A stretch of 64,000 nucleotides of DNA, taken from Macrotrachela quadricornifera (Eukaryota; Rotifera; Eurotatoria; Philodinida; Philodinidae). Shown piece after piece: positions 12,110 through 26,643 of the stretch. The DNA is taken from positions 101,756 to 165,755 of the forward strand of contig JAJEKB010001322.1 of assembly GCA_022393335.1 (NCBI GenBank), read 5' to 3'. Below the pieces are notes generated by a model, which made no database searches, was not told the origin of the DNA, and saw nothing but the letters and a program-made list of their open reading frames with translations. The position numbers were made by a program, and so were the translations under genes. Numbering within the stretch: position 1 is the first letter of the stretch; every line of letters starts with the position of its first letter.

Positions 12110-13586
12110 ATATTATTATTTTCTTTTCTTTTCTTTTTGTATTTGTTTTTGTAAAATATAAAAATGTTCGTAAAATCTACTGTAATATCAGTTGGAGATA
12201 TATTTATTTATTTACTTATCTTTATTTGTTCTTATTTATATCATAATTTTAATAGCAACGATACATATCTTTTATTCGAGATGATTACATAGTAAAAAGA
12301 TATGATTACTAAGCTAAATTTATATGCTGTTTTTTTATGAGCTTTCAACTGCGTTCAACAGTATGGTAGAAGGTGTACCGTTGAATATCTCTATTAGAAT
12401 TGTAAAATCAATTCTTGTTGAAATTTTAATCGATTCTTAAAAGTGAATATATCTCCTATCCTCTTTCTTCTCACTAAAAGAAACTTAAAAGAATTTGAAT
12501 ATTTTTAAGTAAATCATGCTAATTAAAAATTACTTGTTCTTATACGTGATATTTGAAAGAAGCAAGAGTATAATGAGACTTATAAAACAGAAAGATTATC
12601 ATCTATTTTCAGTTTAAGAATAAAAAGTTTATAATGTTTGTATCTACTTTGTATTATGCAACATCTTAAGGACGAGTTTTTCTAGTAAAGCTATTCAAAA
12701 AATAATGATCTTATTTTATAGATACCCAGTTCAGACACGTCTAAATCGTACTTAAGTTGAAGTTGAAGGAACATCATGAACTAACAGGAATGAATGATAA
12801 ATAAAATACTATCAAGAGATATTCCATGAATATTAATAAAATATCAATAAATTAATAAAATTTTTATTTTCTTCCACTGAGAAATTCATTATTCTTATTT
12901 TACGTATCGTTTTTTGAATTTTATAGATTTCTTATAAACAATATTGTGATAATATACATATTTAACTTTAATGGTCTAATAAAATTTTAAAATGGCTTTG
13001 AAAGATTTGATTTCATAATTTTAATAGAATGTTAAATGTTGCATCTTTTGAAAAACAGGATTAGCTGTCTACCATATATCCAAATGGAGATATATGCAAA
13101 ATAAAAAATAATAATCATATTGTTGTTACTGTCTTATAAACAATTGAATTCTATTCTGATTTCTATTATGACAATCAATTTCTCTAATAAAATTTATTGG
13201 GTTTTTTTAAATTATAAAATCTATCAATAAAATAGAATCAAAATCATTATTTTTTATCAAAATACTAATTTTATTCTTTCTTTTTTTATCATTTCTCATT
13301 ACTTCAATATGAAAGCTAATGTTTCCGGTCTTACTGTGTGATTATTTTTAACCGTGGATATAATAAGATAAGGTAAAAAGAATACAAAAGTATTCTTGAA
13401 ATCGTCTAAAGCATTGACAAATTGTTAGTTTGTAAAAATCTATACTATAATCAAAACAGACGCAATAAACGACATACCAAAAATAAACATCTTAGTCACA
13501 AACAAGTTCATTTCTCTATTCAAATCCTTTAATTGGATCTTGAAAAAAATAAATCTTCTTACAAGTACATCGTATATATATATACC
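12110..13586. other. Intergenic, no gene seen
   Basis: About 1.5 kb of AT-rich sequence between WDR70 and the next plus-strand gene. AATAAA-like signals occur, but no coding frame, RNA gene or repeat could be supported. Confidence 0.5.
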
Positions 13587-13594
13587 TATAAAAG
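13587..13594 (+). promoter_or_regulatory. TATA box candidate
   Basis: TATAAAAG, 80 bp upstream of the ATG at 13674. It is preceded by a short TA repeat. Confidence 0.45.
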
Positions 13595-13673
13595 AAGAGA
13601 TATATAATAGTTAACTATTTTTCGTTAGACACAAAAGAAGATACGTATATTTTTATGTAAGTAAATCAACTCT

Positions 13674-14327
13674 ATGACATCAACAACATTATCAAATTGT
13701 ATCGATAATTTAAATTTAAATACTATTAATGATGAACGAACGAAAACTACAATTGTTGGTAATTGTTCATCCGATAATTCTTTGGATATCTTTCAATGGC
13801 CAACATTAAATACATTAACAAAACCTGCTCGAGCATTATCATTTAATGAAGAAAAAATTGCATCATCATCAAATAATAATCGATTAAAATATTTATGTAC
13901 ACGATTTAAACGTCGTTTTAGTATAACAAAAGAATATCGTAAACATAGTGAAGATTTAAATAAAAATATATCAATACATTTTAATAATTATAAATCATTT
14001 TCATCCTCAACTGACGAACATTTTAATGAATTTGAATGGCCAGATTTTGAAAAAGTTTATGATACAATACCAAGTTGTCTTGTAAAAGCATTACCTGGTC
14101 TTGATGATTTTTCAATTGAAGATGATGATGATAATATAACACATACAATGAATTTTATTACAGATGAAACAAATGAACAATATGTTTTCTTTCAACATTG
14201 TAGACGTGGAAAATATTTTCGACGTAATGCTATATGTCGTAAACTTGATAAAACTCAATACAATAGACAATTAGATACATTTATTCAACAATTAATGATT
14301 GAAAAATTAATGAGAACATGGACTTAA
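13674..14327 (+). CDS. Single-exon protein with two FxWP motifs, unknown
   Basis: 217-codon intronless frame with a TATA box upstream and codon use matching the neighbours. I recognise no family. The motif FQWP (40-43) recurs as FEWP (120-123), each in an acidic and hydrophobic setting (DIFQWPTLNTL, NEFEWPDFEKVYDTIP), which suggests paired short linear binding motifs. A basic block (TRFKRRFSITKEYRK, about 76-90) contains an RRFS kinase-type site. A DDDDN run and a Cys/Arg-rich C-terminal third (HCRRGKYFRRNAICRK) follow. There is no signal peptide or membrane segment. Most likely a small cytosolic or nuclear adaptor; this is inference. Confidence 0.65.
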   Translation: MTSTTLSNCIDNLNLNTINDERTKTTIVGNCSSDNSLDIFQWPTLNTLTKPARALSFNEEKIASSSNNNRLKYLCTRFKRRFSITKEYRKHSEDLNKNISIHFNNYKSFSSSTDEHFNEFEWPDFEKVYDTIPSCLVKALPGLDDFSIEDDDDNITHTMNFITDETNEQYVFFQHCRRGKYFRRNAICRKLDKTQYNRQLDTFIQQLMIEKLMRTWT

Positions 14328-14515
14328 TAAACAAAATTTTCTTTTTTCTTTTTTTTTGTACATATGAGTTTAAAATATACATTGAATAAAATATGAAAAC
14401 TACATATCATGAAGTTGTTTTAAAGTACATTTTGAAGAAGAAATTCTTTTTGATTAATCTAGTACTTACTGAATAATTTTACATACTTAGAACATAGCCA
14501 AGGATAGTAAACTGT

Positions 14516-14766
14516 AGGAACGACGAGAAAGGGCTGGAATGGAGAGGGATAATTTCGAAACCGAAGTAAAGTCAAGGAATTTTTCTTGTTAACTCGATTT
14601 TTTTAAAATTTTCTTCCAACGTTACCAGATTTCCTCAAAATCCCCAAACTGACGGCCAAAAAAGGTCTTCACGTTGGTTTTCAGTCTGAAATCGGAGTAT
14701 TTCAGTGATATATTTTTCAAACATAGACGAGTGACCTCTCTACCCCGTCTCGATCGTGCCGCTCCT
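14516..14766. repeat. Degenerate inverted repeat, possible MITE remnant
   Basis: A GC-richer patch whose ends (14516-14551 and 14731-14766) are imperfect reverse complements sharing an AGGA-CG-CGA...GGG-GAGAGG pattern. No target duplication could be identified. Confidence 0.35.
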
Positions 14767-14962
14767 GGTAAACTTAATCAATTAATCAGTAGAATAAAGA
14801 TGAACACGAACTAGATTAATGGTTAATTTCATTATATTTTCAACACATCAAATTTTTATTCTAAATAAATAATTTCTCATTATTAATTAAAGCAAACAAA
14901 GTCATTAACAAGAAAAAAAAAACAAACAATATATAAATATCTAGTTATCTTATAATATACAT

Positions 14963-16437
14963 CTATTTGATTTGAATATCTTTATATAAAAGATAATTAA
15001 TTAAATATTTTGAAATATTTAAATTTATAATTTCATTTCTTTTCATTCCATAATAACAATTAATTAAAATTCGACAAAAATTTTTTAATGATGGTGGTGT
15101 ATTTATTAATACTGTTGAACATAAATGAACTTCACCAGTACGTGTACCTACAGCCATTGTTTTTCCATTTGATGCTATTGCAATAGATAGAACATTATTT
15201 TGTATTTGTTCAAAAATTGAATTAGTATCATATGTAGATTTAACAGAAAACCAACGAATATTACTGAATTAATAATAAACAAAAAATAAAAAGAATATTT
15301 TTAAAATAATTATTATTCTATTCTTACTTATCATCACAAGCCGTAATTAAAATTTGATCATATTTAGTAAAACCAATCGATCGAATAAATGAACCATTAT
15401 CACCACCAGCATAAATTTTTAATAAAGGTGGAGTTTTATGTGAAAATCTTTTTAAAAGTTCACCAGTTATTGTTGACCAAAGTAAAACATATGTATCAAA
15501 CGATGCAGTTGCTAGTAATGCACTATACATAAACGAAAAACAAAAATCAAATTTTCATATTTAACTAAAAATTTACCTATCTGATGAAAAAGCACAATCA
15601 ATAACAGTATGTAAATGTCCATTAAATGCAAATATTTCTTTCCAAGTGATTGTATCATATAATACAACTAATCCATATGGTCCTACAGCACATAAAAGTG
15701 TTTCATCTGGTGACCATTTTACTGTATTAATAACATGTGTCCATTTATCTATTGTTTTATACATATTACCTAAAATAAAATAATAAAATAAAAAATTTCT
15801 TTTCTTTCATTTTTGATAACCATCATCAAGTAAATTCCAAAATTTAATTGTTGTATCATGTGAACATGATGCTAATTGCATTGTATATGTTGTAAATGCT
15901 AAACCACATACAGCTGATTGATGATCTGTAAGAATAAGTGTTAATTCTCCTGTATCAATATTCCATATATTAATTTTTCCATCAGCAAGACCAACAGCTA
16001 ATAATAAATTTTTTGTTAAATCAAAACGATGTTTTACTTTTAAATTTGTTTCATATCGTTTTAATAAAATATTTTTATTAAAAAAATTTGATTTTATCAT
16101 TTGTTTACCAAATGTTAATGAACAAATAGATGATGAACATAAATATTCATCATATACATATAATTCATCTGTTGTATTATTTGTATTCCAATTAGGACAA
16201 TAGATAATAATTATATAATCATAACCATAGATATCTTGTTTTGGTATAGCTAAATAATGAGAACATGGTGAAAATGTTATTTTCCATATATTATTTGGTA
16301 GAAAATTTGATGATGTTAAATATTTATGTAATGATTTATCAAGAGATAATAAATTTGAAGGTACTATTTAAAAAAATAAATAAATATAAATATAAAATAA
16401 TTTTATCTAGATGTTTACTTAATAGTTGATTAGTCAT
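14963..16437 (-). CDS. WSB1: WD-repeat and SOCS-box protein (WSB1/WSB2 type)
   Basis: Five exons in reading order are 16419-16437, 15821-16363, 15577-15769, 15328-15522 and 14963-15263 (1251 nt, 416 aa; human WSB1 421 aa). WD blades include GLADGKINIWNIDTGEL, SHDTTIKFWNLLDDGNM, a GPYGLVVLYDT blade and SALLATASFDTYVLLWSTI. The KTPPLLKIYAGGDN loop matches the WSB PPxPIFAGGAN insert. The C-terminal SOCS box starts at PSLKNFCRILI and ends NISKYLINYLLY, the elongin-B/C binding element. The family acts as substrate receptor of ECS (elongin-cullin-SOCS) ubiquitin ligases. A strong acceptor lies about 30 nt before the ATG. Whether it pairs with WSB1 or WSB2 cannot be decided, and it may be a single pre-duplication homologue. 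Confidence 0.88.
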
Positions 16438-18942
16438 AAATAAAGTACAATATTTAATTATAGAACATCTAAAATAGAAAAGAAAAATAAATTTGACATT
16501 ATTCTACTATTTTTGTATTTTATTGCATAATATAAAAGTCAAGTGATATTTATTATAGATAAAAGATACTCATAGATTATTTATTTATTTTTATTCTCAT
16601 GATTCTTAATCTATGACATATGATATATGAACTATAGATATCATATCAGTTCATTTTCTTTTAAATTTACCCATAGATAGTTTTTATTCTTAAATTAAAC
16701 ATGACCTGATATTATTCTGTATACATTTGATGTATTAATAAGCTGAATAAAGGTGATTGATTATGGATATTTGAAGAAGATTTTTAAGTTATAACGAAAA
16801 AGAATTATTATCATATAATCGTATATCTATCAGGCTTCGTAAAAGTCCTTTCCTAATTTTTTTTAATTGATAGAATTATGTATAGAGTTATTATTTATAC
16901 GGACAAGGTTCAAAAGCACTCTTTAAAACACCTACTTTTAGCCAAAATACAGAACTTTTTCATAATGCAGTAATGTTTTTTTTCAAATTGTTTCATAGTT
17001 TTCGAGATTATTCACATGCTTATTTCTGTCATTAGTTAATAGATACAAATACTGTATTTAAATTTAAAAGAATTCAGATATCTCATTGATTAATAAGTTT
17101 GTTAATTAATGACTCAGAAGAGATCGATTCATCTTATGTATTTCACAGTCATTAAGTTTAATACTATTGAATTTCATTTTATGAAAATATATTAATTGAT
17201 AAATTTGAATGATATACTAAAGATATATGAAAAAACTTTTAGGTAGGGTTTTTTGGGGACACAGAGTAATATGTCGATAAAGTCTAAGGTCATAGTATAA
17301 TAACCTTTTGTTCTACCGAAAAAGTAGTTAATGATGAGTTAAAATAAAGGTGTATACTAAGAAAATTATTTATTTTCAATCAGATAGATGAAAAGAAATA
17401 TTTGTGAAAATTTCATTTTACATACTCAAGCTTGTCCTTGAACTAATTTCTGTCTGATATTATGAAAGTTCAATAGAACAATCAATTAAATAAAAATGCT
17501 TACTTACAATATTCAACTTGATCCAAATCCATATGTAATAAAATATAATTGTATGTTATAAATACATCTACTTAGCATTGATCAAGGTCAAGAAAATATC
17601 TTTTTTTTTTTTTAGAAAAATTATAAATGCATATTAATAAAATATTCGAATGTATATCATTGACTAATCTTTGTATCATCGTAATCAATCATATTTAATG
17701 GATGAGCTATATGAATATGATAGGAAATAAAGATAAGTTAATCTTTGGAAGATCAAGGATAATGAAATGAACCAATGTAATACGTCATAACAATGAACCA
17801 ATCAAATTTTTAATCAAGAGATTTTATTTTCTTTGATCATATTAGTTTATTAATGAAATTAGAAAACTGATTCAATATTTATCATAATTTTATCAATGAC
17901 TTCACTGTTCATGTTGTGCAATATATAAAATTTCATTTTTATTAATTGAAAATGTTTCGTTTTTATCATTAGATTATTTACTTGTATGAATCAAAATTAA
18001 AATAGATAATAGCATATTTTTATTATGTAAATTATTGCTTCCATTTTAATTTTAATAATTCTCAAAAATATTACTTTTAGATTGAGAAGTAAAAATTTAA
18101 ATGTCATCCGATTACTAAAGCCTATTAATTTGCAATCTATAAGTTGAGTAATTTAATCTATTCACTCTTATATTCTCAATAAAAATCTTACGAAATTCAA
18201 TAATTTATCAGTGAAATTTTTGCCTATTTTATATATATGAGACATATGTACGAGCCAGAAATTGACAATTCTAGAAAAATCAATAAAAATCAAGGAATTC
18301 AAAGTATGATGTGGTCAGATATTTTACGGTCATCCTTACCCTCAAAATTTTCTTTGAATTTCATTGTATTTTCTGAAATTGTCCATCTGTGAATCTTGGA
18401 TATTACAGAAAATTCGGAGATTTTACCTTGACCCCATCGTGACTTCTCCTTGGTTCATCCTGATTCCTCATCTTGTTTCGATCTCTAGTGCAACTATGCA
18501 ACATTGAAGATTTTCATGATTTAGAAAAAAATAAATAAAATTATTTAATTTATCTCTGATGAATATCTTGATTGTTTCATTGCAAACGAATTAATCATTA
18601 TACGATCATAATTTTTTCTTTAAAATGAATGATTGTATATCCTGTGATTCGGATAATGCACTTCAATTAAATGACAAAATTTTCTATGAAACAATACAGT
18701 CATAAACGATTTATATCAAAATTAAAAATATATATAAGATATTTGATTTTTATTAACACGAACTTTAACGTACTTTATATTATATGAAAGATAAGCAATC
18801 AACAATGTTATCTTTTTATATCAAAATATGAATATTTAATAAGAATTTAAAAGTTAAACATGTGTTTGGAGAGCTTCATTGTTACATATATATAACAATT
18901 CGATTTCTTTATTTTTCTCAATTTTAATATTTAGATATCAAA
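16438..18942. other. Gene-free 2.5 kb spacer
   Basis: Upstream of both the WSB gene (-) and the Mpo1-like gene (+). A polypyrimidine-AG at 16469-16470 on the minus strand (cttttctattttag) sits about 30 nt before the WSB ATG. On the plus strand, AG at 18933-18934 sits 8 nt before the Mpo1-like ATG. Both are candidate 5' acceptors. Otherwise only AT-rich DNA and the inverted repeat listed separately were seen. Confidence 0.5.
18259..18386. repeat. Imperfect inverted repeat
   Basis: The arm at 18259-18304 and the reverse complement of 18352-18386 share GACAATT..AGAAAA...AAT..AATTCAAAG. It could be the core of a decayed MITE. Flanking GC-richer DNA (about 18410-18480) resembles the right arm of the repeat at 14.7 kb. 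Confidence 0.35.
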
Positions 18943-19527
18943 ATGTTAAAATCAGTTGTATCTGGTGATCAAAAAAATATTTTATCAATTTATAGTATCT
19001 CAATCTGTACTCTTATAATCATATTTGCAAGTATTATTATACAAACAAGCGATATTTCACCATTAAATGATTATATATCAAAAAATATTTCTTCAACTAA
19101 ACCATATACAACATTTAAAGAATTCTATCCACATTATCTAGGTGAACATACACAAAAAATAACTCGTCAATGGCATTATACTGGTACAACACTTTTTCTT
19201 CTTTATCTTATAACACAACCAATTCTTTCAATACCAATGATAGCTGGTGGTTTAGTTGCTTATGCTATAATTCCATTTTCACGTCATTTATCAACGGGTT
19301 TAATTGAAGCAATTTTATTTTTTATAATTTATTTTATAAATGGTAAACTTTTAACACATTCATTTTTAAAACCATTTATTCCATTATTATTGGGATATGG
19401 TTGTTCTTGGATAGGACATTTTGGTTTTGAATATAATAAACCAGCTGCATTTATTTATCCAACTTATAGTTTTTTTGGTGATATTTTTATGATGTATAAT
19501 GCAATTAAAGAACAAATTTTTTTTTAA
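18943..19527 (+). CDS. Mpo1-like / DUF962 membrane protein
   Basis: 194-codon intronless gene. The family pattern is clear: FKEFYPHYLGEH (58-69), TRQWHYTGT (74-82), GYGCSWIGHFGFEYNKPA (151-168) and YPTYSFFGDIFMM (172-184). His63, His69, His78 and His159 match the conserved histidines that bind Fe(II) in yeast Mpo1, an ER 2-hydroxy fatty-acid dioxygenase of phytosphingosine breakdown. Four or five hydrophobic segments are visible, including an extra N-terminal one (about 13-34) not in the short bacterial forms. A polypyrimidine-AG lies 8 nt before the ATG. It converges on the DDE-like gene, with 204 bp between stop codons. The single exon amid intron-rich genes could be simple intron loss or an old transfer; only a tree could decide. 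Confidence 0.85.
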   Translation: MLKSVVSGDQKNILSIYSISICTLIIIFASIIIQTSDISPLNDYISKNISSTKPYTTFKEFYPHYLGEHTQKITRQWHYTGTTLFLLYLITQPILSIPMIAGGLVAYAIIPFSRHLSTGLIEAILFFIIYFINGKLLTHSFLKPFIPLLLGYGCSWIGHFGFEYNKPAAFIYPTYSFFGDIFMMYNAIKEQIFF

Positions 19528-19731
19528 TTTTTGAATCAAATTAAATTTATACTTTTAATTTCGTTCATATATGTATTTTGTTTTTATTGAGAACAAAACA
19601 AAAAAAAATGGAACTACAAACACAAAAACAAAAAATGACACTAAATAAATGACATATGAAAAGCATAAAAATGAAAAACAATAATACAAAACCTACACAT
19701 ATATATATCTATAAAGCAAAAGAAAAATTTT

Positions 19732-22700
19732 TTAACGCATTTGTTTTTTCTTATCTTCTCCTTTAATTACTTGTTCTTTAAGATCAAGTTCTTCAAAATC
19801 TGATTTTAACCAATCAAGCATATCTGAAAAAATGACAACACCATTAGCCGATGGATCAGATACAGCTGGTAATGGTCTTTGACTGTTAAGCATATCAATA
19901 TTTTCATCATCATTTTCAAATCCATTTTCATTTAAAAATATATTTTCATCATAATCAAGACAATTTGATGCATATTGTTGTTGATGAATTTTATAATGAT
20001 TTTTCATTCTATATGCTGATGGAATATATTGTTTACAAATTGAACAAACACGTCGTTTTAATTCTTTTCGTACACTTGAACAACAATAATCAAATGGTAA
20101 TATATCATTTTGTGTATGTTGCATAACAACACCATGAAATTGTATACGTTGTATTAATGAACCATAAAAAATACCTTTTTGATAATCACGTTCAGCCATT
20201 GCTATACCACGTGGTGTACGTTCAAATGCAATAGGTGCTGGAAGAAATCGATGAGGAAATACTTGAATATAATTTGAACGCCATGGACCACAACATGATA
20301 TTGAATTACAACGAATTATTTGAATTGTATATTGAGTTTGAAGTACATGAGTTGCACACCAATATCTAAACAACAAAAATAGAATAATTATTATTATTAT
20401 TTATTATTACTGAAAAATATTTTTTGTGTAAAACTTACTCATCAATATCATATTTTGGTACATCTCGTAATAAATCACCATCAGATGTAATACGTGGAGC
20501 ACGAACTCTTTCTTGATAATATTCATCAGTTTGGTGAATTCGACGTTCAATTGGTTCTTCAGTTTCTTCTTCGTCACATACTCTGAAATAATAATACATT
20601 ATTTTTCTTAAATAAAAACAAAAAGAAAAAATATAACTTTATTTTACCGATCTAAAATATTGTTCATAATAAGATTAACATCAATTAAACGTAATTCATC
20701 TTGTGTTGATGCTGGTGGTTCAATATATTCAGCTACAACAGGATATTCATCAATAACTGATCCACACCAAACTTCAGCTAAAACTTCTCCAGCTTTTTTA
20801 AAATTTGTTCGTTCTAATTCAGGATGAACTGTTACACCTGAATCATTTAAATGTGTACCAAAATGATCATGAGGTAAAATAAGACCAGCTAAATCATGTG
20901 AAAGTGGTGCCATGCGTCTTTCAACAACATTATATGCTGATTGACCTGGTGCATGTGTAAGAACAAATAAAGCATCTAAATTATATTTACGAAATTTTCT
21001 TATTGCAGCAACAAGTGTTTTAGGAAAACGTGGATTTTCATCTGGTCCACCATCAACAGTTATAATAACAATTGGTTTAACTTGACCAGTATAATCACGA
21101 GCTGCTCTTTCAAATTCTTTAAGTCCAACAAGACGATCAAAATCACATGCATGACTATTAGCATCACTTCGATCATGTTTAGCAGAACGAACTGCTATAT
21201 AAGTTGGTCCAGAATAACCAACATCATTATTTTCATTCATCATACAAGCAGCATAAACACTAAAAAATGAAAAGGATTATTAATTATATTTTCTCTTTGA
21301 AAAGAGGTATCAACCTTGGAGTTAATTGATGGCGGGGTGCAACAGTCCAATCGTGATCAGGTAAACGAACACGATAATCCAAATGCATAAGCATTGGTGC
21401 TTGTATTTTTGCAGCTGGCAAACCAATAGGTACTTTACATTTATCATCTTGTGATAAAAAGAATACCACATCATTACCAAAAATACCAGCTAAATCTTTT
21501 ATATAACGAATAGTTGCTGTTGCAAAATGACCATCTAAAAAAATTAAAATAAATATTGTCATAGAGAATCTGATTAAAAAAAATCATGAGATTTTTCTTG
21601 ACTCTGGAAATATTATAAAATGACAGTAAGTGAGTAGTATACAATTATGTGGATATAGATTTAATATAATCTTGTTCTTCTTGTGAATAAAAAATCATTA
21701 AGAAATCAACCAATCTTATACCGAGACGGTTGCTGTGAACCTTTTTTTTGACTCAAAATGAAAGATTATATCAAGACATGTAGAAATCCATCATATTAAG
21801 ATTCTTTAAATGTATTTGAGAAAAATACCAACATTTACAATTCTCTCTGCTTTGGATGTAGATCATATAACCTCTATATTTTGGTCGTATATTAAGTTTT
21901 TCTTTACACCTGTTCATCACTGCAAGTCAGGAGAAATTAATCGATAATGTTTTCATGAAGCGAAGAGGTTTATAGTACTATTAAGATATTTTCATTTTCT
22001 AATATTTCTAGACTATGGAAAAATCTGATTATTTTTTAATAATTAATAAATTTACCTTCATGTTTACTATGTTCATCATTTTGAGCTTTTCGAAGACGTA
22101 CAGGAACTGTTCGAACATGTTTCTTACCATCAATTGAATTGGAACGATGTGGTAATAAACTATTTAATAAGAAAAATGTCTATTAATTTGAAATATAATA
22201 AATTTATTTTTATTACCGATAATAAAGTGTTGATCGTTTGATATCATAACCACGTTCTTTAATTTTCTCACGTAAATCATCTAATGTTAAACAAGGACGA
22301 ATTGTTTGTGAACGTCGATTATCATCAGCAGCACCACCAACTTTAGCAATTTCTTCTATAATTTGTAGTAAATCTGGACAATCTTCTTCAATTGGTGGTC
22401 GACCAATAGCTGGTCGATAAATTTTATTTAGTTCAGCAGCTAATTCAGGATTTTTTTCACATAATGCTTCAAGTTTACGCTAAAAATAATATTTTAATTA
22501 ATTAAGAAAAAAATCTTTTTCTTGTTTTACTTTTTTCATTTCTCGATAACGTTTTTTTGCTGCTTGTTCAGCTTTAAGTCGTTTTAAATCATTTGATTTT
22601 TTCTTTTGTTCAACAAGAAGTTTTTTTAATTGTTTTTCTTGTTCATTTGTTGCCATACCCATATTTTTAACTTGAACTAATTGTATAATACGTTCATTTA

Positions 22701-22945
22701 TTTCATAAAGTTCTTTGGAAACTCTATCTTGTGCTGGTGCTTTGGTTGATTTAGCAAGAATTTCAGCTGCTGTACGAATTTTTTCTGGTTGTTTAGGTGC
22801 TGGTTCATCAGGATCAAAATCTGGATCAGATGATTCTGATCGTTTTTTACGTCGTTTTGTAACTCGATCATTATTCTCACATTCATTTGTTGATTCAAGT
22901 TTTTTCTTTCGTCCACGAGTTTTTTTTACTGGTTCATTTTCATCC

Positions 22946-22977
<32 letters not shown>

Positions 22978-23253
22978 TAAATCAGATACATTATTTGAAT
23001 TAGATTTTTCAAGATATTCATCAATTTTTTCTTGAACATGTTTTTCATTAGTTTTTATTTTATTCCATTCAGCTTGAGCATCAGCATGTGATATCTATGA
23101 TAAGCAGAAAAAAAACAACAAATCGAATATTTAATAATAAGAAATTATATTATTTTATCTTACACGTCGAGGTTTTTCAGGATGTCCTTTCATATAAGCA
23201 TCAACAAAAGTACGATACAATGAGTATCGAGGTGTTGTTTTACGTGCCGGCAT
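19732..23253 (-). CDS. DDE-transposase-like (ISAzo13-type core) nuclear protein with C2H2 finger, intact multi-exon gene
   Basis: Eight exons in reading order are 23164-23253, 22531-23094, 22217-22479, 22056-22159, 21315-21534, 20648-21259, 20439-20582 and 19732-20365 (2631 nt, 876 aa, no stops). Residues 1-70 look HMG-box-like. Next come an acidic/Asn stretch, basic nuclear signals (KKTRGRKKK, KRRKKR), a Lys/Gln coiled coil, and a helical DNA-binding-like part from RPAIGRPPIEE. The core contains FFLSQDDKCKVPIG (Asp370/371), VIITVDGGPDENPR (Asp483) and NVVERRMAPLSHDLAG (Glu527), an arrangement and motif set like ISAzo13 DDE transposases. The C-terminal part has a Cys cluster (RCNSISCCG) and a classical C2H2 finger (Cys773, Cys776, His789, His793). 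From memory, similar uncharacterised proteins occur in cnidarians and other invertebrates. No terminal repeats or target duplication were noticed. PSMC6 lies upstream on the same strand. Likely domesticated; activity unknown. Confidence 0.82.
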
Positions 23254-23684
23254 GATATGTATATATGTACGTTTGAACTTGGGAAAAATAGTAATGAAAG
23301 AAAGAAATAAGATTATTCAGTAAAGAAAAAAGGACGTCGTATCTTATTTGTGACCGCTTCATGACCTCCTCCCCTCGACAATTTATGTACGTTCCTTTAT
23401 CCGTCTATCATTTTTAACCAACCACATATTGACTAAATATATATGTGATATACATCCTTTTTTTTTCTTGTACATGAGGGCAAATGAAATATTGTGTTCG
23501 ATTAACCGACGTCCCGGGCAACTTAATATGAGCCAAAAATTTTTTTTCTCTCATTTAACCTCAATCGTCCTTTTCGAATGCTTTTATCTAGTTGTTTGAA
23601 TTTATTCTGAATTTTTTTTTCTGTTTGTAAAATAATAACATAAAACATGCATACACACACACACGCACGCACACAAAGACAGTT

Positions 23685-25596
<1,912 letters not shown>

Positions 25597-26643
25597 TTTT
25601 ATTTTATGAATATCTGAATAAACGAATATGAAATAAAAGAAGTAATTAATTGTCAAATAAATGATTCAAAAAGAAAAAAGTTCTCTTAACCAATTAACAA
25701 AATTTAACGTCTATAGAAAATAGAGGTCGTGCTATTTTGATTTATTAAATAAAAAATTTAATCGACCATTATTGCATAAAAAGAATATTTACAATAATAG
25801 GTTGTTTGACATTTATCTTTGTAGATACATACTTGAGATATTACTTTAAGTTTTTTGAATGATGTGTGATTAATTTCTGCGTAATAATCAAAGTGAAAAC
25901 TCAACATAAACTTATCTAAGCGATTTTAAAAAGACTAAAATGAAATATGTAGCATATAATTTACAACTTTTATTACAATTAATTGGGTATTAAATTTATC
26001 AAGAATCTGACACAAAATAAACGATACAAATTAATATCGTTAATCATTAACAATTATTTATTTAGTAGAAAAGTAAAAAAAGGATCTGCACAGTTGTATT
26101 AGTTAATATAATATATATCGCAACTGAAAATTAAATTACGATAATAAAATAGATAATGTTTTTAAATAAAATAAAGTATTTTATAAATTTAAATTAATGA
26201 AAAGCTTGTCAATAAAACTGAAATAAATATATAATTTAATCTTTTAAATAAAAAAATATACTAGTTTTTCATGTTTCAATATCTAATATAGGACAATCCA
26301 CATTGTCTCATGAAATAAATTTTGTTTATATTCGTTTCTTTAATAAATAAATAGGAGTATGAAAGACATTTAGAAATGTGCATGGTAATCTTCCATATAA
26401 AAGACATTCATATTATATCAACTCATAGTATTGACCTAGGAATATATATTTTCGAAGCAAAATGATTCGATAATATATTGATCAAGTTTTTAATATTAAA
26501 CAATTGGATACATAATATAATGTTAGATGCGTAGGAGTAATGTTATAACTATACTCTGAAGATAAGAAAGAATAAATAATGAAGTTTACTTAAGATAAAG
26601 ACATATATCATTCATATGTTTTTTAAAACTTTTTGAATATATT
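25597..26643. other. Intergenic, no gene seen
   Basis: AT-rich spacer between the divergent PSMC6 and glycosyltransferase-like genes. No coding frame, RNA gene or repeat could be supported. Confidence 0.5.

Noticed and set aside
22715..23035. Plus-strand 106-codon Ser/Phe-rich frame
   Set aside because: Antisense shadow of exon 2 of the DDE-like gene.
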